Assembly: GCA_017475235.1 (NCBI GenBank)
Contig: JAFVGA010000021.1
Coordinates: forward strand, 1 to 64,000
DNA from: Eubacterium sp.
GTDB taxonomy: Bacteria; Bacillota; Clostridia; Lachnospirales; Lachnospiraceae
Reading direction: 5' to 3'
DNA: 64,000 nucleotides
Below the pieces are notes generated by a model, which worked only from the letters and a program-made list of their open reading frames with translations, had not been told where the DNA came from and did no database searches. A program made the position numbers and the translations under genes. Positions 33,693 through 43,344 of this stretch are shown here, piece after piece; the first letter of the stretch is position 1; every line of letters begins with the position of its first letter.

Positions 33693-34322
33693 ATGAGAAA
33701 AATTGCAGTGGCATTCGTTACAATCGCATTAATGGTCGGCTTAGTTGGGTGTAGCCCTTTGGGAGACATTGAACTAGAAGCTGGAGATAGCGGCATTTAT
33801 ATAGAAGATGACGGCGCTATATCATACGGCTCATGCGAGAAATTTGACAAGAAATACTATAACGAAGATCAACTAGAAAATGAAATAGATACTGAGGTGT
33901 CAGACTTTAACAAGAGTAAGTATTCATCGGTGGATGATGCTTGTTCTATCAACGACTTTTCGGCAAATTCGAAGGAGGCTAGATTAGTTCTTGATTTCGT
34001 AACTACATATGATTTCAAAAACTATATGATTAACTTCGCCGGCTTCGAAGAAGACGGCTTCTACATCGGGTCAATTTCTGACAACGACAAATGCCCAATC
34101 AAAGGCACATTCGTTAAACCTCACACAAAGAAGACAGTAACAGCGAAAGAAATCAAGAATATGAAAGATTGCATTTTGGTTACTTACACACCTTTCAAAG
34201 TTCAGGTGGATGGGGACATCAAATATATAAGTACGAACTGCAAGATTGATGATGACGACGTGGTTAGCACTTCAAAGAACAAGGGAGAGCTTAGCTACAT
34301 AGTTTACGACATAGACCAATAA
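33693..34322 (+). CDS. Lipoprotein of unknown function
   Basis: A 209-residue exported lipoprotein; lipobox LVGC puts the lipidated Cys at residue 20. The mature part is acidic, with SCEKFDKKYYNEDQLENEID split near residues 48-66, a DYKF-like core (LVLDFVTTYDFKNYMINFAG), and a later domain starting CPIKGTFVKPHTKKTVTAKE. No family is recognised. It stands alone between recO and glyS, with its own promoter and a following hairpin, so context gives no function. GGAGCACACA precedes the ATG. Confidence 0.75.
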   Translation: MRKIAVAFVTIALMVGLVGCSPLGDIELEAGDSGIYIEDDGAISYGSCEKFDKKYYNEDQLENEIDTEVSDFNKSKYSSVDDACSINDFSANSKEARLVLDFVTTYDFKNYMINFAGFEEDGFYIGSISDNDKCPIKGTFVKPHTKKTVTAKEIKNMKDCILVTYTPFKVQVDGDIKYISTNCKIDDDDVVSTSKNKGELSYIVYDIDQ

Positions 34323-34333
34323 TTGATTTTAAG

Positions 34334-34354
34334 ATGGCTGTCATTGACAGCCAT
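34334..34354 (+). terminator. Perfect hairpin between lipoprotein and glyS genes
   Basis: ATGGCTGTC-ATT-GACAGCCAT is a perfect 9-bp stem. Only a broken T tract (TATTATAT) follows, so it may be a weak terminator or a processing site. Confidence 0.55.
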
Positions 34355-34385
34355 TATTATATAGAAAAGAAATGGAGAGAACACA

Positions 34386-35783
34386 ATGGAAAAGACAATG
34401 GAGAAAATAGTAGCACTATGTAAGAGCAGAGGATTTATTTATCCAGGTTCAGAGATTTACGGTGGACTTGCAAACTCATGGGACTACGGAAATCTTGGCG
34501 TAGAGCTAAAGAACAATGTGAAGAAAGCTTGGTGGAAGAAATTTATCCAAGAGAATAAATATAATGTGGGCGTGGATTGTGCAATTTTGATGAACCCACA
34601 GACTTGGGTTGCTTCAGGACACTTGGGAAGTTTCTCAGATCCACTTATGGACTGTAAGGAATGTCACGCAAGATTTAGAGCAGACCAGTTGATTGAAGAC
34701 TATATGGAAGAAAACGGCATTACTCCAGAGAAAGGACTTGATGGCTGGACTCACGAGGAAATGGCATCTTATATAGAAGAAAACGATATTGTTTGTCCAA
34801 CATGTGGAAAGAAAAACTTCACGGACATCAGAGAGTTTAACCTTATGTTTAAAACTTTCCAGGGTGTTACAGAAGAAGCAGCAGATACACTTTATATGAG
34901 ACCTGAAACAGCGCAAGGTATCTTTGTAAACTTCGCAAATGTTCAGAGAACTTCTCGTAAGAAGATTCCATTTGGAATTGGACAGATTGGTAAATCATTC
35001 AGAAACGAAATTACACCTGGTAACTTTATCTTTAGAACAAGAGAGTTTGAGCAGATGGAACTTGAGTTCTTCTGTGAACCAGGAACTGATTTGGAGTGGT
35101 TTGAGTACTGGAGAGGCTTCTGTAGAGATTGGTTGTTAGAACTTGGAATTAAAGAAGATGAGATGAGACTTCGCGACCACGACAAAGAAGAACTTTCATT
35201 CTACTCAAATGCCACAACAGATATTGAGTTTCTATTCCCATTTGGTTGGGGAGAACTTTGGGGAATTGCTGATAGAACAGACTATGACTTAAACAGACAT
35301 ATCGAAACTTCCGGCAAAGACCTAACATACTTCGACGATGAAAAGCACGAGAGATATGTTCCATATGTAATTGAACCATCACTTGGTGCGGATCGTGTGT
35401 TACTAGCGTTCCTTTGCGCAGCATACGATGAAGAAAATATTGGAACAGAGGAAAAACCGGACGTGCGTACAGTAATGCATTTCCATCCAGCTCTCGCACC
35501 AGTGAAAGTAGGTGTGCTTCCTCTTTCTAAGAAGTTGAACGAGGGCGCTACCAAAGTCTTCGACGAACTCTCAAAATATTACAACTGCGAGTACGATGAC
35601 AGAGGAGCAATCGGTAAACGTTACCGTCGTCAGGATGAGATTGGAACTCCATTCTGTATTACATATGACTTCGACTCGGAAGAGGATGGAGCAGTGACAG
35701 TTCGTGATCGTGACTCAATGGAGCAGGAGCGAATTAAGATAGAAGATTTAAAAGACTATTTGGATAAAAAATTAGCATATTGA
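34386..35783 (+). CDS. glyS: Glycyl-tRNA synthetase, dimeric class II type
   Basis: Charges tRNA-Gly. This is the single-chain homodimeric form, not the two-subunit GlyQ/GlyS type. Begins [20 protein letters not shown]; a Cys-rich zinc-knuckle insertion spans [11 protein letters not shown] (about 97-107) and CPTCGKKN (about 138-145). Class II motif 2 is [20 protein letters not shown] (about 206-225) and motif 3 [12 protein letters not shown] (about 332-343). The anticodon-binding domain fills the C-terminal 100 residues ([13 protein letters not shown] onward). Length of 465 aa is typical. GGAGAG precedes the ATG; no T-box leader fits in the 63-nt gap upstream. Confidence 0.96.
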   Translation: MEKTMEKIVALCKSRGFIYPGSEIYGGLANSWDYGNLGVELKNNVKKAWWKKFIQENKYNVGVDCAILMNPQTWVASGHLGSFSDPLMDCKECHARFRADQLIEDYMEENGITPEKGLDGWTHEEMASYIEENDIVCPTCGKKNFTDIREFNLMFKTFQGVTEEAADTLYMRPETAQGIFVNFANVQRTSRKKIPFGIGQIGKSFRNEITPGNFIFRTREFEQMELEFFCEPGTDLEWFEYWRGFCRDWLLELGIKEDEMRLRDHDKEELSFYSNATTDIEFLFPFGWGELWGIADRTDYDLNRHIETSGKDLTYFDDEKHERYVPYVIEPSLGADRVLLAFLCAAYDEENIGTEEKPDVRTVMHFHPALAPVKVGVLPLSKKLNEGATKVFDELSKYYNCEYDDRGAIGKRYRRQDEIGTPFCITYDFDSEEDGAVTVRDRDSMEQERIKIEDLKDYLDKKLAY

Positions 35784-35802
35784 TAAAAATTTGAATTACA
35801 GA

Positions 35803-35830
35803 TTGATTTTTTATGTTAATATAGTATAAT
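35803..35830 (+). promoter_or_regulatory. Promoter of the L,D-transpeptidase gene
   Basis: TTGATT (35803-35808), 16-nt spacer, TATAAT (35825-35830), about 48 nt before the start codon. Confidence 0.6.
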
Positions 35831-35878
35831 TCCCGTGGAAACAAAGAAGAGTAGAAGAATTTTTAAGAGGCAATGATT

Positions 35879-37318
35879 ATGAAAAAAATAATTAGCAAAG
35901 TATTAGTTGTAGCAATGTTATTTAGTTTGCTCTGTTTTTATCAGGCAAGCCCTAATAAGGTTGCAAAAATATACGCCGACCAAAAAGAAGAGGTAGCTGG
36001 ACAAGTGAAATCTGGTGAAACTGAGGCTCAGATTACTACAGAAGAAGTTACTACAGAAGCCCCAACAGAAGCCCCAACCACTGTGCCAGAAACTACCACA
36101 GCTGTAGTAAAGATAACTCCAGCCAAAGTGACAAATCTTAAAGTTTCAGACGTTAAGAATGCATCACTTAGGGTTAGTTGGAAGAAGGCTAAAAATGCTA
36201 CAGAGTATTGGGTATACCGCTCAAAAGAAGGAAAGAAAAAGATGTCTAAGTACTCAAAGTACAAGACTTTGAAGAAGGCATCATTTATCGATAGCGGTTT
36301 ATCACAGGGTACTGTTTATAAGTACAAGGTTATTGCTGTAAGAAAGGCTGACGGATATACAACAAAGAGTGGTGGCAGAGAAGTTACTGCTATGACAGAT
36401 ATAGATCCAGTTAAGACTTTCAAGGCTAAGGCAGCAAGCAAGAGTATCAAACTTACATACAAGAAAAACAGCAAAGCTACAAAGTATTATATTTATAGAG
36501 CCAGTGAAAAGAACCCTACTTTCAAGAAGATAAAAACTATGAAAAAGAGCAAATCTTCTTATACAGATAAAAAGGTTAAATCTGGCCAGGTTTATACTTA
36601 TAAGATAGTTACTTACAGAAAGAAATATGGCAAAAAATCTTATAGTCTTCCAAAGTTTACTTCAGCCATGACAGCACTTTCGGCTCCATCTGGTTTGAAG
36701 TCAAGTGAGAGTGCACACAAAATAACTCTTAAATGGAAAAGAGTAAATAATTCTGAAAAGTATGAAGTATACAAAGGCAATAAGTTTGTTAAAACTACTT
36801 CAAAACTAAAATATACATTTAAAGGACTAAAGAAACGTCACACATATAAGTTTAAGGTCCGTGCAGTACGTAAGTATAAGGGCAAGACTTATAAGAGTGC
36901 TTTTGCTCAAATCACTGCATCTACAAACTTAGGTTTGAAGGGTACTTGGATTGAGATTAATATCAAAACACAGACCCTAAAAATGTATGTAAATAATAAA
37001 CTATATGTTAAGACACCTATCGTTTCAGGTAACGTTGGTGACAGACATACTAGCAAGGGTACACATAGTGTAATAGAAAAGACAGCTCACAGACAATTGA
37101 AGGGTTCATACCATGGCCAGTCATGGGATGTAACAGTCAACTACTGGTTGAAGTTCACTAGTGATTCTCAAGGTATCCACGATAGTGTATGGCGTTCGGC
37201 ATATGGCGGAAACATTTACAAGACAAACGGTTCTCACGGATGTGTTAATACACCACTTGGTGCAATGAGAAAAATATTCAAGAAGGCACATGTGGGTACG
37301 CCAGTAATTGTTTACTAA
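35879..37318 (+). CDS. Secreted L,D-transpeptidase (YkuD) with FnIII-like repeats
   Basis: Cell-wall enzyme; the YkuD family makes 3-3 peptide cross-links or attaches proteins to peptidoglycan. ATG 35879 is chosen because AAGAGG lies eight bases upstream (ATG 35873 is too close). A signal peptide (to about residue 35), a T/E/P-rich linker (TTEAPTEAPTTVPETTT), three lysine-rich fibronectin-III-like repeats (about 80-175, 178-265, 267-350), then the catalytic domain from about 353. The active site is HDSVW ... NGSHGCVNTP with Cys near 455. A strong terminator follows. The FnIII repeats probably bind wall polymers and hold the enzyme at the surface. Confidence 0.92.
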   Translation: MKKIISKVLVVAMLFSLLCFYQASPNKVAKIYADQKEEVAGQVKSGETEAQITTEEVTTEAPTEAPTTVPETTTAVVKITPAKVTNLKVSDVKNASLRVSWKKAKNATEYWVYRSKEGKKKMSKYSKYKTLKKASFIDSGLSQGTVYKYKVIAVRKADGYTTKSGGREVTAMTDIDPVKTFKAKAASKSIKLTYKKNSKATKYYIYRASEKNPTFKKIKTMKKSKSSYTDKKVKSGQVYTYKIVTYRKKYGKKSYSLPKFTSAMTALSAPSGLKSSESAHKITLKWKRVNNSEKYEVYKGNKFVKTTSKLKYTFKGLKKRHTYKFKVRAVRKYKGKTYKSAFAQITASTNLGLKGTWIEINIKTQTLKMYVNNKLYVKTPIVSGNVGDRHTSKGTHSVIEKTAHRQLKGSYHGQSWDVTVNYWLKFTSDSQGIHDSVWRSAYGGNIYKTNGSHGCVNTPLGAMRKIFKKAHVGTPVIVY

Positions 37319-37332
37319 AAAAGACAAATAAA

Positions 37333-37363
37333 AAGTGTTGTCAGAAATGACAACACTTTTTTT
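37333..37363. terminator. Bidirectional intrinsic terminator
   Basis: AAGTGTTGTCA-GAAA-TGACAACACTT, a perfect 11-bp stem with a GAAA tetraloop, A-rich before and T-rich after. It lies between the convergent L,D-transpeptidase and response-regulator genes. Confidence 0.93.
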
Positions 37364-37385
37364 ATACTCAAATTTAATTGAAAGC

Positions 37386-38192
37386 TTATTCTTCGTCATC
37401 TACAAATGATGTCAAACTGCCGGCAGTATATTCGGCCCAACTATAATCTATCATATAGTCTCCGTTAAAAGAGTTGATGGCTGTAGCATCTCCATCTAAC
37501 ATTCTATAGTAGTCACAGTCTAACATATCTTTTTTGATGGCAATTTGCCTGTGATCTCGAATCAAGGCATCTTCCATTCCGATTTCACCTAAAGTACCTT
37601 TTAGATCACTGATAAGGTTTCTGACACGTTGTCCAGTGGCAACTGTATCCGTGTCATCTTCCCACAATGCAAAAGCAATCTCCTCTGATGTGCATAATGC
37701 ACCCTCGCGGTCCACTAGGAAAGCTAGCATCTCTTTTGTCTGTTTTCTCTGGAAGGCTAGTGGTCTCTCATTATAGAATACTTCGAAATGTCCAAAGCAT
37801 TTGACTTCTAATTTGTTTTTATCCGGTTTGTGTAGATCAGGTATATTTTCGAGTTCATTTCGCAAATCCTTCATAGTTATAGGCTTTAAAAGATAGCCGT
37901 TAGCTCTAACTTTAAAAGCATCTACCGCATATTCGGAGTGTGATGTTACAAAAATGATACGAGTACTAGGAGCCATTTTCCTAATCTTCATTGCAAGCTT
38001 GATTCCAGACATTTCTGGCATTTCTATATCGCAAAAAACAACATCAGGAATTAACTCTCTTTTTTTTATAGTTTTTAATACATCATTGGGAATGCTAAAT
38101 GTCTCAATAGTAGCATCAGGCTCTAATTTATTTAACAAACGCTTAGCAGTTTTAAGTTGTAATTCTTCATCGTCTACTACAAAAAATATCAT
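37386..38192 (-). CDS. Response regulator with SARP-like winged-helix output
   Basis: A 268-residue two-component regulator. The receiver has the acidic pair VVDDEE (residues 5-10), phospho-acceptor Asp55 (FCDIEMPEMSG), Thr83 (FVTSHSEYA) and Lys103 (YLLKPIT). The output domain (about 127-210) is an OmpR/SARP-like winged helix (FGHFEVFYNERPLAFQRKQ, FLVDREGALCTSEEIAFALW), followed by a short remnant of a BTAD-like region (DCDYYRMLDGD). This fits the SAPR-type regulators (REC, wHTH, BTAD) and not the LytTR type usually paired with LytS-like kinases. It sits 2 nt after the kinase gene. Confidence 0.85.
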   Translation of the reverse strand: MIFFVVDDEELQLKTAKRLLNKLEPDATIETFSIPNDVLKTIKKRELIPDVVFCDIEMPEMSGIKLAMKIRKMAPSTRIIFVTSHSEYAVDAFKVRANGYLLKPITMKDLRNELENIPDLHKPDKNKLEVKCFGHFEVFYNERPLAFQRKQTKEMLAFLVDREGALCTSEEIAFALWEDDTDTVATGQRVRNLISDLKGTLGEIGMEDALIRDHRQIAIKKDMLDCDYYRMLDGDATAINSFNGDYMIDYSWAEYTAGSLTSFVDDEE

Positions 38193-38194
38193 GT

Positions 38195-39448
38195 CTATGC
38201 TCCTTTAGGGAATATTAGAGTAGCAGTAGTGCCTTCTCCTAATTTAGAATCAATTATTAAATCGCCGTTTTCGGCTAGGTCTAGTCTTTCGCAAACATTT
38301 TTTATTCCTATATGCCCGTTAGTTGTTTCTTTTTCAACATCCTCTGGCACGAATCCAGGGCCGTTATCAACGATTTTTATTTCGTATCGGTCTGGGTACT
38401 CTTTGGAACTTATAGTAACATGACCCTGTTTATCTGTTCTTTTTCGCGCTCCATGGGCAACAGCATTTTCAACTATTGGCTGAATAGAAAAAACGGGAAC
38501 CTTGAAATCTATACTTTCCAAATCATATGTAACTTTTAGACTATCTCCAAAGCGCAACTGTTGGAGTTCTAAATATCTTTTAATGTTTTCCATTTCCTCT
38601 GAAAAACTAATCATTCTTTCTTTGCTTAATGAGTCTAAATTATAACGCAAAAATTGTGAAAAATCAGTGAGTGCATGATCACCAGCTTCTACATCTTCTT
38701 CATACAATTCTCTTATTACTGAAAGACTATTAAATAGGAAGTGAGGTTTGATTTGACTTACCATTATTTCGTAATCTTTGTGTTTTATTTCATCGTCTAT
38801 TCTCATCTGAGAAAACTCATTAAAGTGAATGAATAGGAAAGGCATAGATATTGCTAGTACTAAGTATGCTGTTCTAATATCAGATGACGTGAATTCTTGT
38901 AGAATAATACCTAGTACTATGAAAATCATAATAGCATATAGTGATGTTCTATTGCGTTTTCTAAAATCTTTGCTGTATATAACAAAGCCTGTAATAAAGA
39001 GAATTATTAGCACGGAATAAAATACCATATAAATAGGGTAGAGTGGTCCATGTGAGTATCGATTGAATTCATCGATTTTAATCATACCACCAGTGAATGC
39101 AGTTACTATTTGGAAAATAGTATTAACTGCCAAAAGTGAGGCTACAGTATATGTGAAAGCCTTTATCTTACGTGTTTGAGCGATTACAACTATAGCAGCA
39201 CAAGGAGTGAGAATATAATCACCTGTTTTTACTGCTTGAAGCATCCAAGAAGGGAAATTGAGATTTCCACTTAAGAATACACCTGTCCACTCACACAGTG
39301 AAGAAACACCAATGATAAAATAAACAATGTAGAATAATCTTTTGTTTTGTTTGTCTAGACGGTCGTTCTCTTGAACTAAAACAGTCATAACTAAAAGAGT
39401 TAACCAAGTAATAAAAATTATAACTGAATAATAACTAAGTTCAGGCAT
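38195..39448 (-). CDS. Membrane sensor histidine kinase, LytS/YesM-type (His_kinase family)
   Basis: A 417-residue kinase; ATG 39448 is chosen because AGGAGGTAG lies seven bases upstream (ORF open to 39505). Seven membrane helices in the first 210 residues form a 7TM sensor of unknown ligand. The phospho-acceptor is in SQIKPHFLFNSLSVI (His about 236); the dimer region QFLRYNLDS and LELQQLRFGD follow. N box VENAVAHGARK (about 333) and G1 DNGPGF (about 364) form the ATPase. No PAS or HAMP domain. Transcribed first in a two-gene operon with the SARP-like regulator. The target genes are unknown; neighbours are ppdK (divergent) and the L,D-transpeptidase. Confidence 0.9.
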   Translation of the reverse strand: MPELSYYSVIIFITWLTLLVMTVLVQENDRLDKQNKRLFYIVYFIIGVSSLCEWTGVFLSGNLNFPSWMLQAVKTGDYILTPCAAIVVIAQTRKIKAFTYTVASLLAVNTIFQIVTAFTGGMIKIDEFNRYSHGPLYPIYMVFYSVLIILFITGFVIYSKDFRKRNRTSLYAIMIFIVLGIILQEFTSSDIRTAYLVLAISMPFLFIHFNEFSQMRIDDEIKHKDYEIMVSQIKPHFLFNSLSVIRELYEEDVEAGDHALTDFSQFLRYNLDSLSKERMISFSEEMENIKRYLELQQLRFGDSLKVTYDLESIDFKVPVFSIQPIVENAVAHGARKRTDKQGHVTISSKEYPDRYEIKIVDNGPGFVPEDVEKETTNGHIGIKNVCERLDLAENGDLIIDSKLGEGTTATLIFPKGA

Positions 39449-39526
39449 AATCCTACCTCCTATTTCATTCCGTACTCTATCTAAATAGTATTTTAACACA
39501 GCCATATAAACTTTTCAAAAAACTCA

Positions 39527-39554
39527 TTGAAAAAAAGATACACTGTGTTATAAT
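39527..39554 (+). promoter_or_regulatory. ppdK promoter
   Basis: TTGAAA (39527-39532), 16-nt spacer, TATAAT (39549-39554). The leader before the ppdK ATG at 39690 is about 130 nt and contains GTTTTGA / TCAAAAC arms (39633-39652 region) without a T tract. Confidence 0.68.
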
Positions 39555-39568
39555 CATTATGCTGTGTG

Positions 39569-39582
39569 TGAAAGCGCTACTT
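39569..39582 (+). promoter_or_regulatory. Possible cre (CcpA) site in the ppdK leader
   Basis: TGAAAGCGCTACTT matches the left ten positions of the cre consensus (TGWAANCGNTNWCA) and fails in the last three. Its place about 10 bases downstream of the expected transcription start is that of a roadblock or repression site. Partial match only. Confidence 0.35.
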
Positions 39583-39689
39583 TTTGTGCGCTAAAATACA
39601 CATAAAACTATGGATTTTTGGGATGTTTTGATACATTTCAAAACGTTCCATTTCATACAAATTTTTTATAATTTTAGGAGGAAAAACAA

Positions 39690-42317
39690 ATGGCAAACAA
39701 ATGGGTATACCTTTTTAGTGAAGGTAATGCTGACATGCGTGAGTTACTTGGCGGTAAAGGTGCTAACCTTGCTGAGATGACAAATATTGGTCTTCCAGTG
39801 CCTCAAGGATTCACAATCACAACAGAAGCTTGTACTCAGTATTATGAGGACGGCAGAAAGATTAACGATGAAATTCAGGGACAGATCAACGATTATATCG
39901 TAAAGATGGAGGAAATCACTGGCAAGAAGTTCGGTGATGCAGAGAATCCACTTCTTGTATCTGTTCGTTCAGGTGCTAGAGCATCTATGCCAGGTATGAT
40001 GGACACTATTCTTAACTTAGGTCTTAACGAGACAGTTGTTAACACAATCGCTGAACAGTCTGGAAACCCTAGATGGGCTTGGGACTGCTACAGAAGATTT
40101 ATCCAGATGTACTCTGACGTAGTTATGGAAGTTGGTAAGAAGTACTTTGAAGAACTTATCGACGAAATGAAAGAAGCTAGAGGCGTTGAGCAGGACGTAG
40201 ATTTGACTGCAGATGACCTTAAAGAACTAGCAAATCAGTTTAAGGCTGAATATAAAAACAAGATTGGCGAAGACTTCCCAGATGATCCTAAGGAACAGTT
40301 GATGGGAGCTATCATGGCCGTATTTAGATCATGGGATAACCCACGTGCTAACGTATACCGTCGTGATAATGATATCCCTTACTCATGGGGAACAGCTGTA
40401 AACGTACAGTCTATGGCTTTCGGTAACATGGGTGATGACTGTGGTACTGGTGTTGCATTTACTCGTGACCCTGCTACAGGTGACAAAGGACTATTTGGTG
40501 AGTTCTTGACAAACGCTCAGGGTGAGGACGTTGTTGCTGGTGTTCGTACACCAATGCACATTTCAGAAATGGAAGAGAAGTTCCCTGAAGCATTTGCAGA
40601 GTTTTCTAAAGTATGTAAGACTTTGGAAGATCACTACAGAGATATGCAGGATATGGAGTTCACTGTTGAGCACGGTAAACTATATATGCTACAGACTCGT
40701 AATGGTAAGAGAACTGCACAGGCAGCACTTAAGATTGCTTGTGATTTAGTAGATGAAGGCATGAGAACTGAGGAAGAAGCAGTTGCTATGATCGATCCTA
40801 GAAACCTAGATACACTTCTTCACCCACAGTTTGATGCTCAGGCTATCAAAGAAACAGAACCAGTTGGTAGCGCACTTGGAGCTTCTCCAGGAGCTGCTTG
40901 CGGTAAAATCGTATTCACAGCTGACGATGCTGTAGAATGGGATGCTAAGGGCGAGAAAGTTGTTCTTGTTCGTCTTGAGACTTCACCAGAAGATATTACT
41001 GGTATGAAAGTTGCTCAGGGTATCTTGACAGTTCGTGGTGGTATGACATCACACGCTGCCGTTGTTGCTCGTGGTATGGGTACATGTTGTGTATCTGGCT
41101 GTGGCGACATCGACATGGACGAAGAAAACAAACAGTTCACACTAGCTGGTAAGACATATAAAGAGGGAGACTACATCTCAATCGACGGTTCAACTGGTAA
41201 GATTTATGATGGTGTTATCCCTACAGTTGATGCATCTATCGCAGGTGAGTTTGGTAGAATCATGGCTTGGGCTGATGATTTCAGAACACTTAACGTTCGT
41301 ACAAACGCTGATACACCAGAAGATGCTAAGAGAGCTAGAGAACTTGGTGCTGAAGGTATCGGTCTTTGCCGTACAGAGCACATGTTCTTTGAAGAAGACA
41401 GAATTGCTGCATTTAGAGAGATGATCTGTGCAGACACTGTTGAAGAGAGAGAAGCTGCATTAGAGAAGATTCTTCCATATCAGCAGAGCGACTTCGAAGC
41501 TTTATATGAAGCACTAGAGGGACATCCAGTAACAATCAGATTCCTAGATCCACCTCTACACGAGTTTGTTCCTACAGAGGAAGAAGATATTAAGAAATTA
41601 GCAGATGCTCAAGGAAAGAGCGTTGAAGAAATAGAAGCTATCATTACTTCACTTCATGAGTTCAACCCAATGATGGGACACAGAGGACTTCGTCTTGCTG
41701 TAACATACCCAGAGATTGCTAAGATGCAGACAAAGGCTGTTATCAGAGCTGCAATCAACGTTCAGAAGAATCACGTAAATTGGGAAGTTAAACCTGAAAT
41801 CATGATTCCACTATCATGTGATTCTAAGGAATTGAAGTTTGTGAAGGATATGGTAGTAGAAGTAGCTGATGCTGAAATTGAAAAAGCAGGCGTAGCACTT
41901 AAGTATGAAGTTGGTACTATGATTGAAATCCCAAGAGCTGCACTTACAGCTGACGAGATTGCTAAGCAGGCAGAATTCTTCTGCTTCGGTACTAACGACC
42001 TTACACAGATGACATATGGATTCTCAAGAGACGATGCTGGTAAGTTCTTAGATGCTTACTATGACGCAAAGATCTTCGAGAATGACCCATTTGCTAAGCT
42101 AGATCAAGATGGTGTTGGAAAACTTATGGAAATGGCTATTCAACTAGGTAAGAAAGCAAATCCAAACCTACACCTAGGTATCTGTGGTGAGCACGGTGGT
42201 GACCCATCATCAGTAGAGTTCTGTCATAAGATTGGACTAGACTATGTATCATGTTCACCATTTAGAGTTCCAATTGCTAGACTTGCAGCAGCTCAGGCAG
42301 CTATCGCAAGTAAGTAA
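39690..42317 (+). CDS. ppdK: Pyruvate, phosphate dikinase
   Basis: Interconverts pyruvate, ATP and phosphate with PEP, AMP and PPi; in anaerobes it works in glycolysis or gluconeogenesis. The N-terminal ATP-grasp domain has LLGGKGANLAEMTNIGLPVPQG split over residues 10-32 and SVRSGARASMPGMMDT. The swivelling phospho-His domain has LTVRGGMTSHAAVVARGMG (His about 455). The C-terminal PEP/pyruvate barrel has GIGLCRTEHMF, FLDPPLHEFVP, GHRGLRLAVTYPEI, CFGTNDLTQMTYGFSRDD and HLGICGEHGGDP. Length of 875 aa is standard. AGGAGGAAA precedes the ATG. The AGA/GGT-rich codon choice with few rare codons suggests high expression. Confidence 0.97.
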   Translation: MANKWVYLFSEGNADMRELLGGKGANLAEMTNIGLPVPQGFTITTEACTQYYEDGRKINDEIQGQINDYIVKMEEITGKKFGDAENPLLVSVRSGARASMPGMMDTILNLGLNETVVNTIAEQSGNPRWAWDCYRRFIQMYSDVVMEVGKKYFEELIDEMKEARGVEQDVDLTADDLKELANQFKAEYKNKIGEDFPDDPKEQLMGAIMAVFRSWDNPRANVYRRDNDIPYSWGTAVNVQSMAFGNMGDDCGTGVAFTRDPATGDKGLFGEFLTNAQGEDVVAGVRTPMHISEMEEKFPEAFAEFSKVCKTLEDHYRDMQDMEFTVEHGKLYMLQTRNGKRTAQAALKIACDLVDEGMRTEEEAVAMIDPRNLDTLLHPQFDAQAIKETEPVGSALGASPGAACGKIVFTADDAVEWDAKGEKVVLVRLETSPEDITGMKVAQGILTVRGGMTSHAAVVARGMGTCCVSGCGDIDMDEENKQFTLAGKTYKEGDYISIDGSTGKIYDGVIPTVDASIAGEFGRIMAWADDFRTLNVRTNADTPEDAKRARELGAEGIGLCRTEHMFFEEDRIAAFREMICADTVEEREAALEKILPYQQSDFEALYEALEGHPVTIRFLDPPLHEFVPTEEEDIKKLADAQGKSVEEIEAIITSLHEFNPMMGHRGLRLAVTYPEIAKMQTKAVIRAAINVQKNHVNWEVKPEIMIPLSCDSKELKFVKDMVVEVADAEIEKAGVALKYEVGTMIEIPRAALTADEIAKQAEFFCFGTNDLTQMTYGFSRDDAGKFLDAYYDAKIFENDPFAKLDQDGVGKLMEMAIQLGKKANPNLHLGICGEHGGDPSSVEFCHKIGLDYVSCSPFRVPIARLAAAQAAIASK

Positions 42318-42339
42318 TTAGGTCTAAAATAATAAAAAA

Positions 42340-42374
42340 TGAGGAGGTATTCGAAAGAATATCTCCTTTTTTTA
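42340..42374 (+). terminator. Intrinsic terminator after ppdK
   Basis: AGGAGGTATTC-GAAA-GAATATCTCCT (one G-T pair) followed by seven T. A similar hairpin (arms GGGAGATATTC / GAATACTCCC) ends the next gene. Confidence 0.92.
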
Positions 42375-42517
42375 CTTTTAATATTGGGTGAATACTGATA
42401 GAATAAGGATAGTAGTCAGTACGGTTTAAATATTGATGATTTTTTGTAGAACATAATTATGTTTTTTGAAAAAGTACTATAATTAACTTAAGGTATTTGA
42501 TAAAGGAGAGAACGGAT

Positions 42518-43099
42518 ATGAAAAAGTATTTAAAAATAGCGTCTATTGTTATGGCATTTGTTATGATAATCACATCAGTAGCTTTTATTAACACTACAAC
42601 TGAAGCTAAGAGCAAAGTTAAGGTTACGGTTAAGGGTGCGAAGAAGAACATGACATTTAACATTGGTGATAAAGCTACTTATAAAGTTAAAGTGAAAGCT
42701 AAGAAAGGGAAAACAGCATTCACTGTTAAGTCTTCAAACAAAAAAGTTGTAAAAGTAAAGAAAAAAGGCAAAAAAATTACAATTATTGCTTTGAAGAAGG
42801 GTACTGCAAAGGTAATTGTCAGAGCAAAGAAGAATAAAAAGAAAAAATTTGTAATAAATATCAAGGTTGTAGATCCTACAAAACCTGAAAAACCAACAAA
42901 TCCAGTAGAGACTACAGTGGCACCAGTTGAAACTACTCAAGCTCCTGTAGAGCCAACTACAGTAGCGCCAGTAGATCCAACTACTCAAGCACCTACAGTT
43001 GAGCCTACTACTAAAAAACAGATGGAGACTGAGAATTCAGCAGGCGGGTATGATGATGGAGACGGCAGTAATATTGAAGATTTGTTCCCAAAACCTTGA
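42518..43099 (+). CDS. Secreted lysine-rich Big2-like protein with T/P-rich tail
   Basis: A 193-residue exported protein; ATG 42518 is chosen behind AAGGAGAG (an in-frame ATG-like start at 42497 lacks one). The signal peptide ends near ATTEA (residue 30). A single basic Ig-like domain (about 35-118) contains TVKSSNKKVVKVKKKGKK and the typical GTAKVIV strand. The tail is a linker with repeats of the type APVETTQ / APVEPTT, ending in a short acidic segment (GGYDDGDGSNIEDLF). No anchor or catalytic motif. It may bind anionic wall polymers through its basic domain. It sits alone between terminators. Confidence 0.75.
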   Translation: MKKYLKIASIVMAFVMIITSVAFINTTTEAKSKVKVTVKGAKKNMTFNIGDKATYKVKVKAKKGKTAFTVKSSNKKVVKVKKKGKKITIIALKKGTAKVIVRAKKNKKKKFVINIKVVDPTKPEKPTNPVETTVAPVETTQAPVEPTTVAPVDPTTQAPTVEPTTKKQMETENSAGGYDDGDGSNIEDLFPKP

Positions 43100-43126
43100 T
43101 AAACAAATATCTTAATGTAGAGTTGA

Positions 43127-43160
43127 AAAGGGAGATATTCTTACGAATACTCCCTTTTTT
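43127..43160 (+). terminator. Intrinsic terminator after the Big2-like gene
   Basis: AAAGGGAGATATTC-TTAC-GAATACTCCCTTT, followed by six T. Confidence 0.9.
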
Positions 43161-43344
43161 GTAAATAAAGATGAGAAATAGTAAAAAAGTAAGAAAAACT
43201 CCAGATTTTTGTCAAAAATAGGGATTACTTAATATTATTAAGAATTTGATAAATGTGTGAAAATTGTTACGTTTATGAACGGTATATGGTATATTATTAT
43301 GTTGTAAGAGTATGATATTTTATAAGTTCAAACGTTGTAACAGG

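Noticed and set aside
35879..37318. Sortase-anchored surface proteins
   Set aside because: No LPXTG-like motif with a hydrophobic tail was found at the C-terminus of the secreted proteins in the window; they end in basic domains.
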